DNA of 64,000 nt from Ruminococcus hominis (GCF_014287355.1 NZ_JACOPE010000001.1:1674001-1738000); one strand, 5' to 3'; positions 7,174-15,305 are shown, counted from the first letter of the stretch. Numbers and translations are program-made. Notes: generated by a model not told the origin, from the letters alone.

Positions 7174-8376
7174 TTAAGCCAATATTTTCAGTTCGGCTAC
7201 TTCTTCTTTTTTCTTTTCTTCTGAAACGTGCGTGTATAAATCAGTTGTCATTGCCAATGTGGAATGACCTAAAAGTTTCTGCACTACCTGTTGGTCTACT
7301 CCATTTTCATAACACCTTGTAGCGTATGTATGTCGCAAAGTATGGCAGGTAAACAGTTCAAATATCTTCGGCTCTCTCTTTTCTTCCTTTGCTAGTTCAA
7401 TCTCTATTACATTGATTTTTGCCACATAGTCTTTGATTGCACTATTGACGTTATAATAATAAACTGGCGAACCGTCCGAACAGGTAAATACCAAGTTTTG
7501 AAATTCTTTGTGCTGTTTCCATATTGAGCGTTTCCACATCTTCTGTTCTGTCTGCTTTATCTTCTGATTTTGCAAAATCTCATACACTTCATCTGTCATA
7601 GGAATTACACGATTACTGGATATGGTTTTTGCAGTCGTATAGAAAAACTTTGAACCCTCTACGGGACTAGAAGCCTTTGAATAATGAATTGTCTTATTGA
7701 TTGTAATTTCTCTTTTTTCAAAGTCACAATCTTCCCATTTTAGTCCCAGCACTTCTCCAATCCGACAGCCTGTTGTCACAGCAAATTTCAGAACATTGAT
7801 GTGTATGTAGGAAGAAGCAAATGTAAAAAATTTCTCCTGTTCTTCTCTTGTTAATACACGTCTTTCTTTTTTCACTTCTTTTGGCATTTCCACGCCGATA
7901 CAGGGATTTTTTCTGATGTATTCACTCAATACTGCTTTATCAAACATATCACTTAACATAAATCTGATATTCGATACTGTTCCATGTGCAAGACCGCTGT
8001 CTATCAAGTCATTTAAAAACTTCTGAACGTGATATGTTTTAATGTCCTGCAAATACATCTTTCCGATAGAGTTCTTCACTCTTGAATTGTAGTAACTGTG
8101 GTTTTTATATATCGTAGTCATTTTAACTGTTTTCTTCTTATACAACTCTGTCCACGTTACATACCATGCGTTTAAAGTGATACTTTCGCCATTGCCATTC
8201 AAACCATGTTCATCTTCATAAACCGCTTCTCGCAACTTCCGTTTTAATTCATTCAGTTTAAAATCATAAAGCGTTTTACGTTTCCCTGTTTTACTTGTAA
8301 ATCTTGCAATATAGCGTCCGTCTGCTCTCTGTGAAATTCCCTTACCGAGTTCTTTGCCTTTTAAATCTTTACCCAT
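7174..8376 (-). CDS. int: Tyrosine recombinase / integrase (Tn916 Int-like)
   Basis: A 400-residue site-specific recombinase. The N-terminal ~60 residues (KGISQRADGRYIARFTSKTG) resemble the Tn916 Int arm-binding domain. A SAM-like core-binding domain covers about residues 65-170. The C-terminal catalytic domain shows TGCRIGEVLGLKW (first Arg), HTLRHTYAT (His-x-x-Arg), GHSTLAMT and the nucleophile Tyr in DLYTHV. All expected catalytic residues are present, so the gene looks intact. It sits at the element end next to repeats that are probably its arm sites, with xis just upstream. Confidence 0.93.
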   Translation of the reverse strand: MGKDLKGKELGKGISQRADGRYIARFTSKTGKRKTLYDFKLNELKRKLREAVYEDEHGLNGNGESITLNAWYVTWTELYKKKTVKMTTIYKNHSYYNSRVKNSIGKMYLQDIKTYHVQKFLNDLIDSGLAHGTVSNIRFMLSDMFDKAVLSEYIRKNPCIGVEMPKEVKKERRVLTREEQEKFFTFASSYIHINVLKFAVTTGCRIGEVLGLKWEDCDFEKREITINKTIHYSKASSPVEGSKFFYTTAKTISSNRVIPMTDEVYEILQNQKIKQTEQKMWKRSIWKQHKEFQNLVFTCSDGSPVYYYNVNSAIKDYVAKINVIEIELAKEEKREPKIFELFTCHTLRHTYATRCYENGVDQQVVQKLLGHSTLAMTTDLYTHVSEEKKKEEVAELKILA

Positions 8377-8458
8377 ACCAACTTTCCTTTCTTCTACTGA
8401 AAGAAATATGGTAAAGTAAATATTTCAATTTTCATTATATCGACACCCCATTTTCTTT

Positions 8459-8638
8459 TCAAGCCCTTTTGCATTGATATTCTAGCCATTCATCAAGTAA
8501 TTTCTTATTTGCATACAGCCGATTACCAATGCGTACTGTAAATCTATTTTTCGGATTGTTCAACAGTTCTCTTGCCTTTGTTTTCCCAATCCCCATATAC
8601 TCACAAAATTCATTTATATTTAGTAATGCTTTATCGAT
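8459..8638 (-). CDS. xis: Excisionase (Xis), small winged-helix protein
   Basis: An ORF of about 59 residues. It reads DKALLNINEFCEYMGIGKTK, then RELLNNP, and ends KKLLDEWLEYQCKRA. This is the layout of Tn916-type excisionases: a short DNA-binding helix-turn-helix, a FTVRIGNRLYA wing, then a basic tail. It bends the element ends to steer integrase toward excision. No ATG, GTG or TTG stands at the expected start. An ATC at 8636-8638 lies 7 bases after AAAGGGGG, while the first in-frame ATG (8594-8596) would remove the first helix. The gene begins 4 bases after the stop of the relaxase-like gene. Confidence 0.7.
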   Translation of the reverse strand: MDKALLNINEFCEYMGIGKTKARELLNNPKNRFTVRIGNRLYANKKLLDEWLEYQCKRA

Positions 8639-8642
8639 ACGA

Positions 8643-9752
8643 TTACCCCCTTTCGCCTAATTTTCTTGCTTTTATGTAATCATCATACAACTGCTTCTGT
8701 GTGATATTCATTTCTCCATTTTTTACAAGATTACCGATATAATCTCTCTGCTCTATCTTCCCAACCTCTGCAAACAGTTTCAAAGACGGGGCAACATACT
8801 TTTCTAACCACTCCCACACCTTTTGCAAACTTTTCTTCTGTGGCTGTATTGTAAGTTTCACCTTGCCTATATCTTTCATCAGTTCCGCCCATGCTTGATA
8901 GGTTGGATAAAGTCTTTTTCGTGTTGTCATGCTGTCCGTCGGCTTTTCTAAAAATCGTATTTTACTGTTCAATACTTCCATTGCCAGTCCTGCCACATCT
9001 CTATATCTCAATAATTCCTGTACTACACTTACTGCCATTTCCTGCCGAAATCTCAACTCATATCTATTCCAATTTTCGTCTAATTCTACTCCATATTTTT
9101 TATTCTGTTCATATCCCTTTTCATAAAATACCAATCTCAAATTACTGGCTGAACTGCCGAGATAAAGACTTCCACCTTTACTCTGAAACACTTCCTCTTT
9201 CAGTTCTCCCGAGTCGTGAAAATCTATCTCCCGTAACTTTGAAGAAAGCAATCCCTCTTTTGTCCGTATAATCAAATCAGGAATACTCAAATACGGTTTT
9301 CTGTCGTCTATCGCCAAATCAATCCGAGGAAAATTGATGTGATACTGACAAACTCTGTTTAAGAAATCAAACCATGTTTCCTCATTGAGTTGTAAAAAAT
9401 TCTCATAGTTGCGACAGCCTTTCCCACTCATCAAAATCTGAAAGCCTTGATACTGTGCATTTCCTGTCGGCTTTAGCACCTTGATATTATCGAAGATTGC
9501 CACAACCTCATGCCCTGCAATCCCTTTTTCATAGCCTGTTACCGTCATAAGTTCCAAAGGTATTCTCAGCACATCTTCTATAACTGCTTCTAACGGAACT
9601 TCCTTAATGGTTATCTGACACCAGTCTATCAAGGCACTTAATTCTTCTTTCTGCCGTATTACTCCCCTGTTAGTGTAGGGGAGTTCTGGAAGAAAACTTC
9701 CGCTTCTTTCTTCCAAATTTATCAAACCTCCAATCTGCAACGGCGTTGCCAT
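8643..9752 (-). CDS. Rep_trans-type replication initiator / relaxase (Tn916 Orf20, MobT-like)
   Basis: A 369-residue protein of the replication initiation factor family (PF02486), which nicks one strand at an origin hairpin. In Tn916-type elements it supports transfer or circular-form replication. Visible family features are SALIDWCQITIKE at the start of the domain, the metal-site-like strand FPRIDLAIDD near residue 145, and LRLVFYEKGYEQNKKYG near residue 207. The last contains the tyrosine/lysine group near the expected catalytic position. The start at 9752 follows AGGGCA and lies directly behind a large palindrome, a likely nick site. Confidence 0.82.
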   Translation of the reverse strand: MATPLQIGGLINLEERSGSFLPELPYTNRGVIRQKEELSALIDWCQITIKEVPLEAVIEDVLRIPLELMTVTGYEKGIAGHEVVAIFDNIKVLKPTGNAQYQGFQILMSGKGCRNYENFLQLNEETWFDFLNRVCQYHINFPRIDLAIDDRKPYLSIPDLIIRTKEGLLSSKLREIDFHDSGELKEEVFQSKGGSLYLGSSASNLRLVFYEKGYEQNKKYGVELDENWNRYELRFRQEMAVSVVQELLRYRDVAGLAMEVLNSKIRFLEKPTDSMTTRKRLYPTYQAWAELMKDIGKVKLTIQPQKKSLQKVWEWLEKYVAPSLKLFAEVGKIEQRDYIGNLVKNGEMNITQKQLYDDYIKARKLGERG

Positions 9753-9755
9753 TGC

Positions 9756-9798
9756 CCTGCCCTCAACCTGACGTTTGGTACGTCAGAACGAGGACAGG
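9756..9798. other. Candidate oriT / double-strand origin palindrome
   Basis: A symmetric imperfect palindrome. An inner stem CTGACGT / ACGTCAG (9768-9774, 9780-9786, loop TTGGT) is flanked by AAC on both sides. An outer stem CCTGCCCTC / GAGGACAGG (9756-9764, 9790-9798) has a single mismatch. Its place just upstream of the Rep_trans gene suits its nicking origin, but it also spans that gene's ribosome-site region. Confidence 0.5.
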
Positions 9799-9810
9799 AA
9801 CTTTGACTGC

Positions 9811-10140
9811 CTACATATTTTTATTTGGAACAGGGCGGATACCCTTACAGGTAATCTTCTCTACTAATACAGGGAAGTTTCCTCTCTGCACATAAGGGGC
9901 ATATACTGGTTCTTCCAGTTCCACCACCGCATAAGGCTCAATCTTCGGAAGTTCCGTTGCTTCCAAGCGAATATCCACGCTGTTCCCAAGTTTCATGCTT
10001 CCAAGATGAAGTTTTAAGGCTTCCACTTCCTCTGTTTTCTTCTTACTGTCTTTATCATAGCGGTAACAGTTATCCGCACCCATAAAACGAAGTTCTCCAA
10101 AGGCTTCTTTTACCTGTTCTTTTGTCAATGTAATCTGCAT
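9811..10140 (-). CDS. DUF961 / YdcP-family element protein
   Basis: A 109-residue protein starting MQITLTKEQVKEAFGELRFMG, typical of DUF961 proteins (Tn916 Orf22/23, YdcP). These are conserved beside replication/transfer genes of integrative elements. It has no transmembrane segment and is probably cytoplasmic. A role in element processing or replication is inferred from neighbourhood only. It is the first gene of the leftward int-xis-rep operon and is divergent from the HTH regulator. Confidence 0.8.
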   Translation of the reverse strand: MQITLTKEQVKEAFGELRFMGADNCYRYDKDSKKKTEEVEALKLHLGSMKLGNSVDIRLEATELPKIEPYAVVELEEPVYAPYVQRGNFPVLVEKITCKGIRPVPNKNM

Positions 10141-10217
10141 ACACGTTCCTTTCTCCCCGTTGAACCGATAGGTCAGTTTCTCATATTTTCATTTTCATAT
10201 TTACGACGTCGATTTTT

Positions 10218-10322
10218 AGTTCAGTTATTTCTGAACTTTATTGTATATTAGCACAGAGGCATTCGTTTTGCAATACAAAGTTTAGTTTTTTATAAACTTT
10301 TTGTTTTCTTTTTTCTGAACTT
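10218..10322. promoter_or_regulatory. Operator cluster between DUF961 gene and HTH regulator
   Basis: Two dyads with related half-sites: AGTTCAG-6-CTGAACT (10218-10237) and AAAGTTTA-8-TAAACTTT (10277-10300), plus a single CTGAACTT at 10315-10322. They lie in the divergent promoter region and are plausible binding sites for the element's HTH repressor. Confidence 0.55.
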
Positions 10323-10323
10323 G

Positions 10324-10332
10324 TGGTATAGT
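10324..10332 (+). promoter_or_regulatory. Extended -10 promoter of the HTH regulator
   Basis: TGGTATAGT (TG at 10324-10325, TATAGT at 10327-10332) matches an extended -10. The third CTGAACTT half-site ends 5 bases before TATAGT, consistent with autorepression. Confidence 0.5.
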
Positions 10333-10392
10333 GTCCTTAGATGATAAGATATGAGCAGTTATAACGAGATATGGAAAGAGAGGTTTTTTCAG

Positions 10393-11076
10393 ATGAATAC
10401 AGTCGCAGAACGGATTAAATTTGCCATGAAAGCAAAAAATAAAAAACAAGTAGATATAGTCAAAGATACTGGTATCAGCAAAGGGGCGTTCAGTTCCTAC
10501 CTTTCAGGACAATACAATCCGAAAGCTGATAAACTAGAACTGATTGCTGACTCTTTAGATGTAGATTTGCGTTGGCTTTACGGGGAAAATGTGCCTATGG
10601 AAAATACTCAAAGAAATAATACTGCCCTGCAATACGTCTTTTACAACAACTCCTGCTCCGAGTATCTTCTTGATGATTTAGATGATATGTATATCGCAAT
10701 GAAAACACAGTATTCCGCCCTCATTCCACGCTTTTATGTCCTTGTCAACCGAAGCGAAAATGAAGTACACATACTGCCTTTATTTTTAAGAGAAGATAGT
10801 TCCGAGTTCTACGAATGTCCGTCTGATTTTTTCCATGCAGACAGGCACAGCGTTTTTACAAGAGATTTTGACAGTATCAATGTGGAACTTTCAACTGCCA
10901 CCGTCTATTATTATGGAATTGATACAAAGACTTATGAACCGAAAGTTACCACGCTGTCCTACTCACAAGCTGACGACTGCTTTTATATCGACAATGGAAT
11001 ACAGAGCGGTCACATAAAAGCATTTGAAAAAGAACTGGTAAAAGAAGCACTTTACTTAAAGCATAACGCCCAGTAA
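10393..11076 (+). CDS. XRE/Cro-type HTH regulator of the mobile element
   Basis: A 227-residue DNA-binding protein. Residues about 5-60 form a Cro/C1-type helix-turn-helix (RIKFAMKAKNKKQVDIV, then GISKGAFSSYLSGQYNPK). The C-terminal ~150 residues are of unknown fold and carry no S24 protease signature. The start at 10393 is chosen because GAGAGG lies 9 bases upstream; an in-frame ATG at 10351 has no ribosome site. It is divergent from DUF961 across a cluster of dyads. It probably represses the int/rep operon, as immunity regulators of small integrative elements do. Confidence 0.85.
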   Translation: MNTVAERIKFAMKAKNKKQVDIVKDTGISKGAFSSYLSGQYNPKADKLELIADSLDVDLRWLYGENVPMENTQRNNTALQYVFYNNSCSEYLLDDLDDMYIAMKTQYSALIPRFYVLVNRSENEVHILPLFLREDSSEFYECPSDFFHADRHSVFTRDFDSINVELSTATVYYYGIDTKTYEPKVTTLSYSQADDCFYIDNGIQSGHIKAFEKELVKEALYLKHNAQ

Positions 11077-11082
11077 CAGACA

Positions 11083-11119
11083 AGAGGACTTGCAAGGTTT
11101 CTGACCTTTCAAGTCCTCT
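11083..11119. terminator. Strong stem-loop after the HTH regulator
   Basis: AGAGGACTTG / CAAGTCCTCT arms with an inner AAGGT/ACCTT extension give about 15 paired positions. No T run follows, so termination is uncertain. It marks the start of a GC-richer stretch up to about 11200. Confidence 0.5.
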
Positions 11120-11212
11120 GCTGTATCATGGTGCTGTTGGCTGTGTCCGTTCCGTCAAGGACTGCCCTACGGCGTATCGGCTTCGCCTTGATCCTTGACC
11201 TCACTACACACC

Positions 11213-11800
11213 TTATTTTATTTTCTCATCTACCAATTCTCCATTTTCAATCACAATTATTCTGTCTTTAAATTCTAATATCCACTGATGTGGTTCTCCA
11301 CTTCTATTACTCTCTCCTTCTAAGCGAACCATATTTTTATCATTCCCCCATATATTTCGAGCATACATAACTTTCAAACTAGATTTATTCTCATCCGTTG
11401 CCCCCGAAAAATTCAACTCATATCCTGGTTTCCCTTGCAGTGTAAGATAAGCCGTATCCCCTTGCACCCCATAATTTAAAATAACATTTTCATACATTGC
11501 TACACCATGTGTCAAGTGGAAACCAACTCCCATAAGAACTCCCGACAAAATAAACGCTCCAACGAATATTCCTAATGCTTTTCTTCTATTTTTTTTCTTG
11601 ATTTTCTTAATCAAATTTACATCTTCAATTTCTTCATTTGTTATCACTGAAAAATTGTCGATCCCCCCTGTCATTTCCTGATAGTACTTTTGACATTCTT
11701 CACAATTTTTCAAGTGTTTTTCAATTTCTTGATTACTTTCTTTGCTTGTCAATCCATCAATATATAGAGGTAACAAATCTCTAATCATTTCACATTTCAT
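11213..11800 (-). CDS. Anti-sigma factor with zinc-finger (zf-HC2) domain
   Basis: A 195-residue single-pass membrane protein. Residues 1-45 form the anti-sigma zinc finger (MKCEMIRDLLPLYIDG, then HLKNCEEC, the HxxxCxxC metal site) that holds the sigma factor. A transmembrane helix spans about residues 75-95 (ALGIFVGAFILSGVLMGVGF). The remaining ~100 residues should face outside and sense a signal. It overlaps the sigma gene by 11 bases, so the two are translationally coupled. Confidence 0.85.
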   Translation of the reverse strand: MKCEMIRDLLPLYIDGLTSKESNQEIEKHLKNCEECQKYYQEMTGGIDNFSVITNEEIEDVNLIKKIKKKNRRKALGIFVGAFILSGVLMGVGFHLTHGVAMYENVILNYGVQGDTAYLTLQGKPGYELNFSGATDENKSSLKVMYARNIWGNDKNMVRLEGESNRSGEPHQWILEFKDRIIVIENGELVDEKIK

Positions 11801-12275
11801 GGTTACTCTCCTTTCTTATTCTTTGCTTTCCACGATAAAAAGTCACTCTTGCCCAATTTTCATCTTTACCCATAATTTCTCCAATTTCTTTAAATGTAAA
11901 ATCGGCATTTAATCTCAAATACATAACTTCTCGCACCGGCTCTTCCAACAAATGAAGCTTTTTATACAACTCTATTACTTCCATTTTCTGTATTGCCGAA
12001 TTTTCTGTGATTTTCTGACAAGTAGTTTCTTCTACATATTCTGCCACTACTTCTCTATCTTTCTTCTTTAATTCTTTATACCATAAATGCTTTGCAATCG
12101 AACATAACCATACATATATCTTACAGTCACCACGAAAACTATCAATAGATTTTAGGGCTTGAAAAAAAGTTTCTTGTGTGAGTTCTTCGCTTAAATGTGC
12201 ATCATGGCAAAGGCTAAATAAAAATTTATATACTTGTGGCATATATTTTCGATAGATTTCTACCATTTCTTCCAT
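11790..12275 (-). CDS. ECF-type sigma-70 factor
   Basis: A 161-residue extracytoplasmic-function sigma factor. Sigma region 2 lies at about residues 10-75 (DAHLSEELTQETFFQALKSI) and region 4 at about 100-155 (LLEEPVREVMYLRLN, FTFKEIGEIMGKDE). There is no region 1 or 3, as expected. The start at 12275 follows AAAGGAGGG. The partner zinc-finger anti-sigma overlaps its 3' end. The pair lies between the HTH gene and the far end of the integrative element, so it is probably cargo. Its regulon is unknown. Confidence 0.88.
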   Translation of the reverse strand: MEEMVEIYRKYMPQVYKFLFSLCHDAHLSEELTQETFFQALKSIDSFRGDCKIYVWLCSIAKHLWYKELKKKDREVVAEYVEETTCQKITENSAIQKMEVIELYKKLHLLEEPVREVMYLRLNADFTFKEIGEIMGKDENWARVTFYRGKQRIRKESNHEM

Positions 12276-12293
12276 ACTCTACCCTCCTTTACC

Positions 12294-12324
12294 TATATGT
12301 ACTTTACATATATTTTTCGTTACA
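12294..12324 (-). promoter_or_regulatory. Candidate autoregulated ECF promoter with overlapping dyad
   Basis: Minus strand TGTAAC (12319-12324) resembles ECF -35 elements of the SigX/SigW type, with GTACAT 16 bases downstream. A perfect dyad TATATGTA-CTT-TACATATA (12294-12312) covers the -10 region. Confidence 0.4.
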
Positions 12325-12343
12325 CAAATTTTTTAATTTTTAA

Positions 12344-12381
12344 AAATGGCGTAGATAATGTTCCCACTACCTACGCCATTT
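12344..12381. terminator. Perfect 11-bp hairpin near the element end
   Basis: AAATGGCGTAG / CTACGCCATTT (12344-12354, 12371-12381) with a 16-base loop. It is T-poor on both sides. It may insulate the element's sigma gene from leuS readthrough. Confidence 0.5.
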
Positions 12382-12407
12382 CTCATTACATCTTTGAAAT
12401 ATTTACT

Positions 12408-12480
12408 CCATTTTCTTTCAACTTTTACTCCAAATTTACTCCATTTTAAAAATTTGTTACGATATTTTGCGATATGCTAC
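12408..12480. repeat. Integrase arm-type repeats and TACGATA repeats, far end of the element
   Basis: Three TTTACTCC(A) units occur between 12408 and 12446 in the same orientation as those beside int. They are followed by TACGATA-like units (12458-12490). The stretch 12457-12480 resembles 7121-7144 next to int at about two thirds of positions. The rest of the 12276-12581 gap shows nothing else recognisable. Confidence 0.5.
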
Positions 12481-12581
12481 GATACCTTTTCTTTGAAGAA
12501 AAATGTCCGTAAACCTTGATTTTAAACGAACTTTTCAATATTTCCAAGCACTTTATTCTGTTGTGAGATTTTCTTCTCAAA

Positions 12582-15014
12582 TTATTTCTTAACAATGTTA
12601 ATGATTTTCTTAGGAACATAAATTTCTTTTACAATTGTTCCTGTCAATTTATCTGCAACAGCTTCTTTACCAGCTGCAATTGCGTCTTCCTTAGATGCAT
12701 CTGCCGGAATTGAAATAACCGCTCTTGTTTTTCCATTAATCTGTACAGGAACTTCTATTTCGTCGTCTGCCATTTCTGTTTCATCATATACAGGCCAACC
12801 TGCTTTGAAGATTGTTTCTGTATGTCCGAGCTGCTCCCACATTTCTTCTGCAAAATGTGGTGCAAATGGTGAAAGTAATACAGCAATTGTTTCCAATGTT
12901 TCTTTGTCAATTCCACCTGTCTTCTTGGCAAGATCGATAAATTTGTTATTATACTCCATAAATCCTGAAATAACAGTATTTAAGCTAAATGTTTCAAGAC
13001 GAGATGTAATATCATATACAAGTTTGTGACGAAGTTTTACCATCTCTTTTGTAGCTTCAACATTGGCTTCTTTACTATCCATCAATAAATTCCAGAGACG
13101 TTTCAAGAAACGGTTTACACCATCGATTCCTCTATCATCCCATTCTGCATCTAACTCAGGTGGTCCTACAAACAGTTCATACATTCTTAATGAGTCACAT
13201 CCATAATCACGCACAAGATCATCCGGTGATACGACATTACCTTTTGATTTACTCATTTTGATTCCATTCTTACCTGTGATCATTCCCTGGTTAAATAATT
13301 TATGGAAAGGTTCATCAAAATCAACGACTCCGATATCATTTAAGAATTTTGTATAGAATCTGGAGTATAACAAGTGTAATACAGCATGCTCTACTCCTCC
13401 GATATACATGTCTACCGGAAGCATTTCATCCGCTTTTTCTCTTGAAACCAGTTCTTTATCGTTATGATTATCTACATAACGAAGGAAATACCATGACGAA
13501 CCTGCCCACTGAGGCATAGTATTTGTTTCACGTTTTGAATCTGCGCCACATACAGGACACTTACAGTTTACCCACTCATCAATTGCTGCCAGTGGTGATT
13601 CACCTGTTCCTGTAGGTTCATAAGATTCTACATCAGGCAAACGAAGTGGAAGTTCTTCTTCTGGAACTGGAACGTTACCACATTTTGGACAGTGGATGAT
13701 CGGAATAGGTTCTCCCCAATAGCGCTGACGTGAGAATACCCAGTCACGTAATTTGAAGTTCACAGTAGCCCGTCCGATACCGCGCTCTTCAATGATATGT
13801 GGAGCTTCTTTTTTCAGCACAGCTGATTCCATGCCATTCCATTCTCCAGAGTTGATCATTGTTCCAACAGCCTCTGTATATGCCTCTGTCATATTTTCAA
13901 TTTCTTGTCCATCTTTTGCAATAACCTGAACAATTGGAATACCAAATTTTGTAGCAAATGCAAAATCACGATCATCATGTGCAGGTACACACATAATTGC
14001 ACCAGTACCATAATCTGCAAGAACATAATCTGACAACCAAATTGGTGTCTTTGCTCCATTTAATGGATTAATTGCATAGCTTCCTGTAAATACTCCGGTT
14101 TTTTCTTTGTCCTGCATACGATCTACATTTGATTTCATAGAAGAGTCATAAATGTATTTCTCTACTGCTTCTTTTGTTTCAGGTGTAGCTAATGATGCAG
14201 CTAATTCATGTTCTGGGGCAAGTACCATAAATGTTGCTCCGTGGAGAGTATCTGGTCTTGTTGTATAAACAGTGATTTTCTCGTCTCTTCCATCAATTGG
14301 AAAATCAACTTCTGCTCCGTAAGATTTTCCAATCCAGTCAGCCTGCATCTTCTTTACTTTTTCAGGCCAATCGAGTTTATCAAGATCATTCAGAAGACGA
14401 TCTGCATAAGCTGTAATCTTCAGCATCCACTGACGCAGATTTTTCTTTGTTACCTCTGATCCACAACGCTCACACTTACCATTAACCACTTCTTCATTTG
14501 CTAAACCTGTTTTACATGAAGGACACCAGTTGATTGGAAATTCCTTCTCATATGCCAAACCTTTTTTGAACATCTGAACAAAAATCCATTGTGTCCATTT
14601 GTAGAAATTAGGATCTGTTGTATTTACTTCCATATCCCAATCATACAATGCAGCAATTTCATTGATCTGACGTTTGATATTTGTAATATTTGCCTCTGTT
14701 GATATTGCTGGATGAGTTCCCATTTTAATTGCATAATTTTCTGCCGGGAGACCAAATGCATCCCAACCCATTGGATGAACGATATAATATCCCTGCTGCA
14801 GTTTATAACGGCTCCATACATCAGAGATTACATATCCTCTCCAATGTCCTACATGAAGACCATTTCCTGATGGATATGGGAACATATCCAGACAGTAATA
14901 TTTTTGCTTTTTATTTCCGTTATCATCCATTCTAGGATTTACCGGATTTTCTTCCCATTTTTCACGCCATTTTTTCTCAACGGCTTTGTGATTGTACACA
15001 ATTTTCTGTGACAT
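12582..15014 (-). CDS. leuS: Leucyl-tRNA synthetase
   Basis: An 810-residue class I aminoacyl-tRNA synthetase charging tRNA-Leu. The HIGH-type motif is HVGH in FPYPSGNGLHVGHW near residue 55, and the KMSKS loop is KMSKSKGNVV near residue 585. An inserted editing (CP1) domain contains TTRPDTLHGAT, and two CxxC pairs (CPSC/CERC and CPKC/CPVC) flank it. The C-terminal anticodon-binding domain ends in the VKEIYVPKKIINIV tail. Length and motif order are normal for bacterial LeuRS. Expression is controlled by the T-box leader directly upstream. Its natural downstream terminator appears displaced by the integrated element. Confidence 0.97.
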   Translation of the reverse strand: MSQKIVYNHKAVEKKWREKWEENPVNPRMDDNGNKKQKYYCLDMFPYPSGNGLHVGHWRGYVISDVWSRYKLQQGYYIVHPMGWDAFGLPAENYAIKMGTHPAISTEANITNIKRQINEIAALYDWDMEVNTTDPNFYKWTQWIFVQMFKKGLAYEKEFPINWCPSCKTGLANEEVVNGKCERCGSEVTKKNLRQWMLKITAYADRLLNDLDKLDWPEKVKKMQADWIGKSYGAEVDFPIDGRDEKITVYTTRPDTLHGATFMVLAPEHELAASLATPETKEAVEKYIYDSSMKSNVDRMQDKEKTGVFTGSYAINPLNGAKTPIWLSDYVLADYGTGAIMCVPAHDDRDFAFATKFGIPIVQVIAKDGQEIENMTEAYTEAVGTMINSGEWNGMESAVLKKEAPHIIEERGIGRATVNFKLRDWVFSRQRYWGEPIPIIHCPKCGNVPVPEEELPLRLPDVESYEPTGTGESPLAAIDEWVNCKCPVCGADSKRETNTMPQWAGSSWYFLRYVDNHNDKELVSREKADEMLPVDMYIGGVEHAVLHLLYSRFYTKFLNDIGVVDFDEPFHKLFNQGMITGKNGIKMSKSKGNVVSPDDLVRDYGCDSLRMYELFVGPPELDAEWDDRGIDGVNRFLKRLWNLLMDSKEANVEATKEMVKLRHKLVYDITSRLETFSLNTVISGFMEYNNKFIDLAKKTGGIDKETLETIAVLLSPFAPHFAEEMWEQLGHTETIFKAGWPVYDETEMADDEIEVPVQINGKTRAVISIPADASKEDAIAAGKEAVADKLTGTIVKEIYVPKKIINIVKK

Positions 15015-15042
15015 TATTATTCCTACCTTTCATATAAAATAA

Positions 15043-15305
15043 AAGCCTTTTCATCTCCATCATCAAGAGACGAAAAGGCTTACTTCCGTGGTACCACTCT
15101 TATTCATCCAACACTCTCTATAATGTCATGTCAGATGCACTCATTATATTCTATAACGGGAATACCCGCTTCTGTCTACTAGGTGATTCAACAGAAGAAC
15201 TCCAAGATGAGTTCAAAGAATTCCATCTTCTGCCTCGCACCAACCGGCAGTTCTCTGTAAGACTTTCTTCTTCTACTAATTCTTATCTTCGTTTTTGCAA
15301 TATTC
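15043..15305 (-). promoter_or_regulatory. T-box leader (leucine, CUC specifier) of leuS
   Basis: The minus strand carries the T-box sequence AAGAGTGGTACCACGG (about 15087-15102), which pairs with the uncharged tRNA 3' end. The terminator stem AAGCCTTTTC / GAAAAGGCTT is at 15043-15081. The Stem I specifier region GAACTC has CTC (Leu) at 15209-15211. The Stem I distal part has the usual AGAGAACTGCCGGTTGG element. Uncharged tRNA-Leu should favour antitermination. Confidence 0.93.

Larger units (their letters stand above)
7115..12523. mobile_element. Small Tn916-like integrative/mobilizable element with ECF sigma cargo
   Basis: About 5.4 kb with integrase, excisionase, Rep_trans/relaxase-like protein, DUF961 protein and an HTH regulator in Tn916-like order, plus an ECF sigma/anti-sigma pair. 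It has no conjugation (VirB4/TcpA) genes, so it could at most be mobilized. TTTACTCC-type repeats, probable integrase arm sites, occur inside both ends (7153-7172 and 12408-12446). The boundaries are approximate: a 9-bp direct repeat TTGATTTTA at 7115-7123 and 12515-12523 is only a candidate core. Confidence 0.7.

Noticed and set aside
11213..12275. Sigma/anti-sigma pair as a phage or sporulation sigma system
   Set aside because: The protein has only regions 2 and 4 and a zf-HC2 partner, typical of ECF; no phage or spore genes adjoin it.
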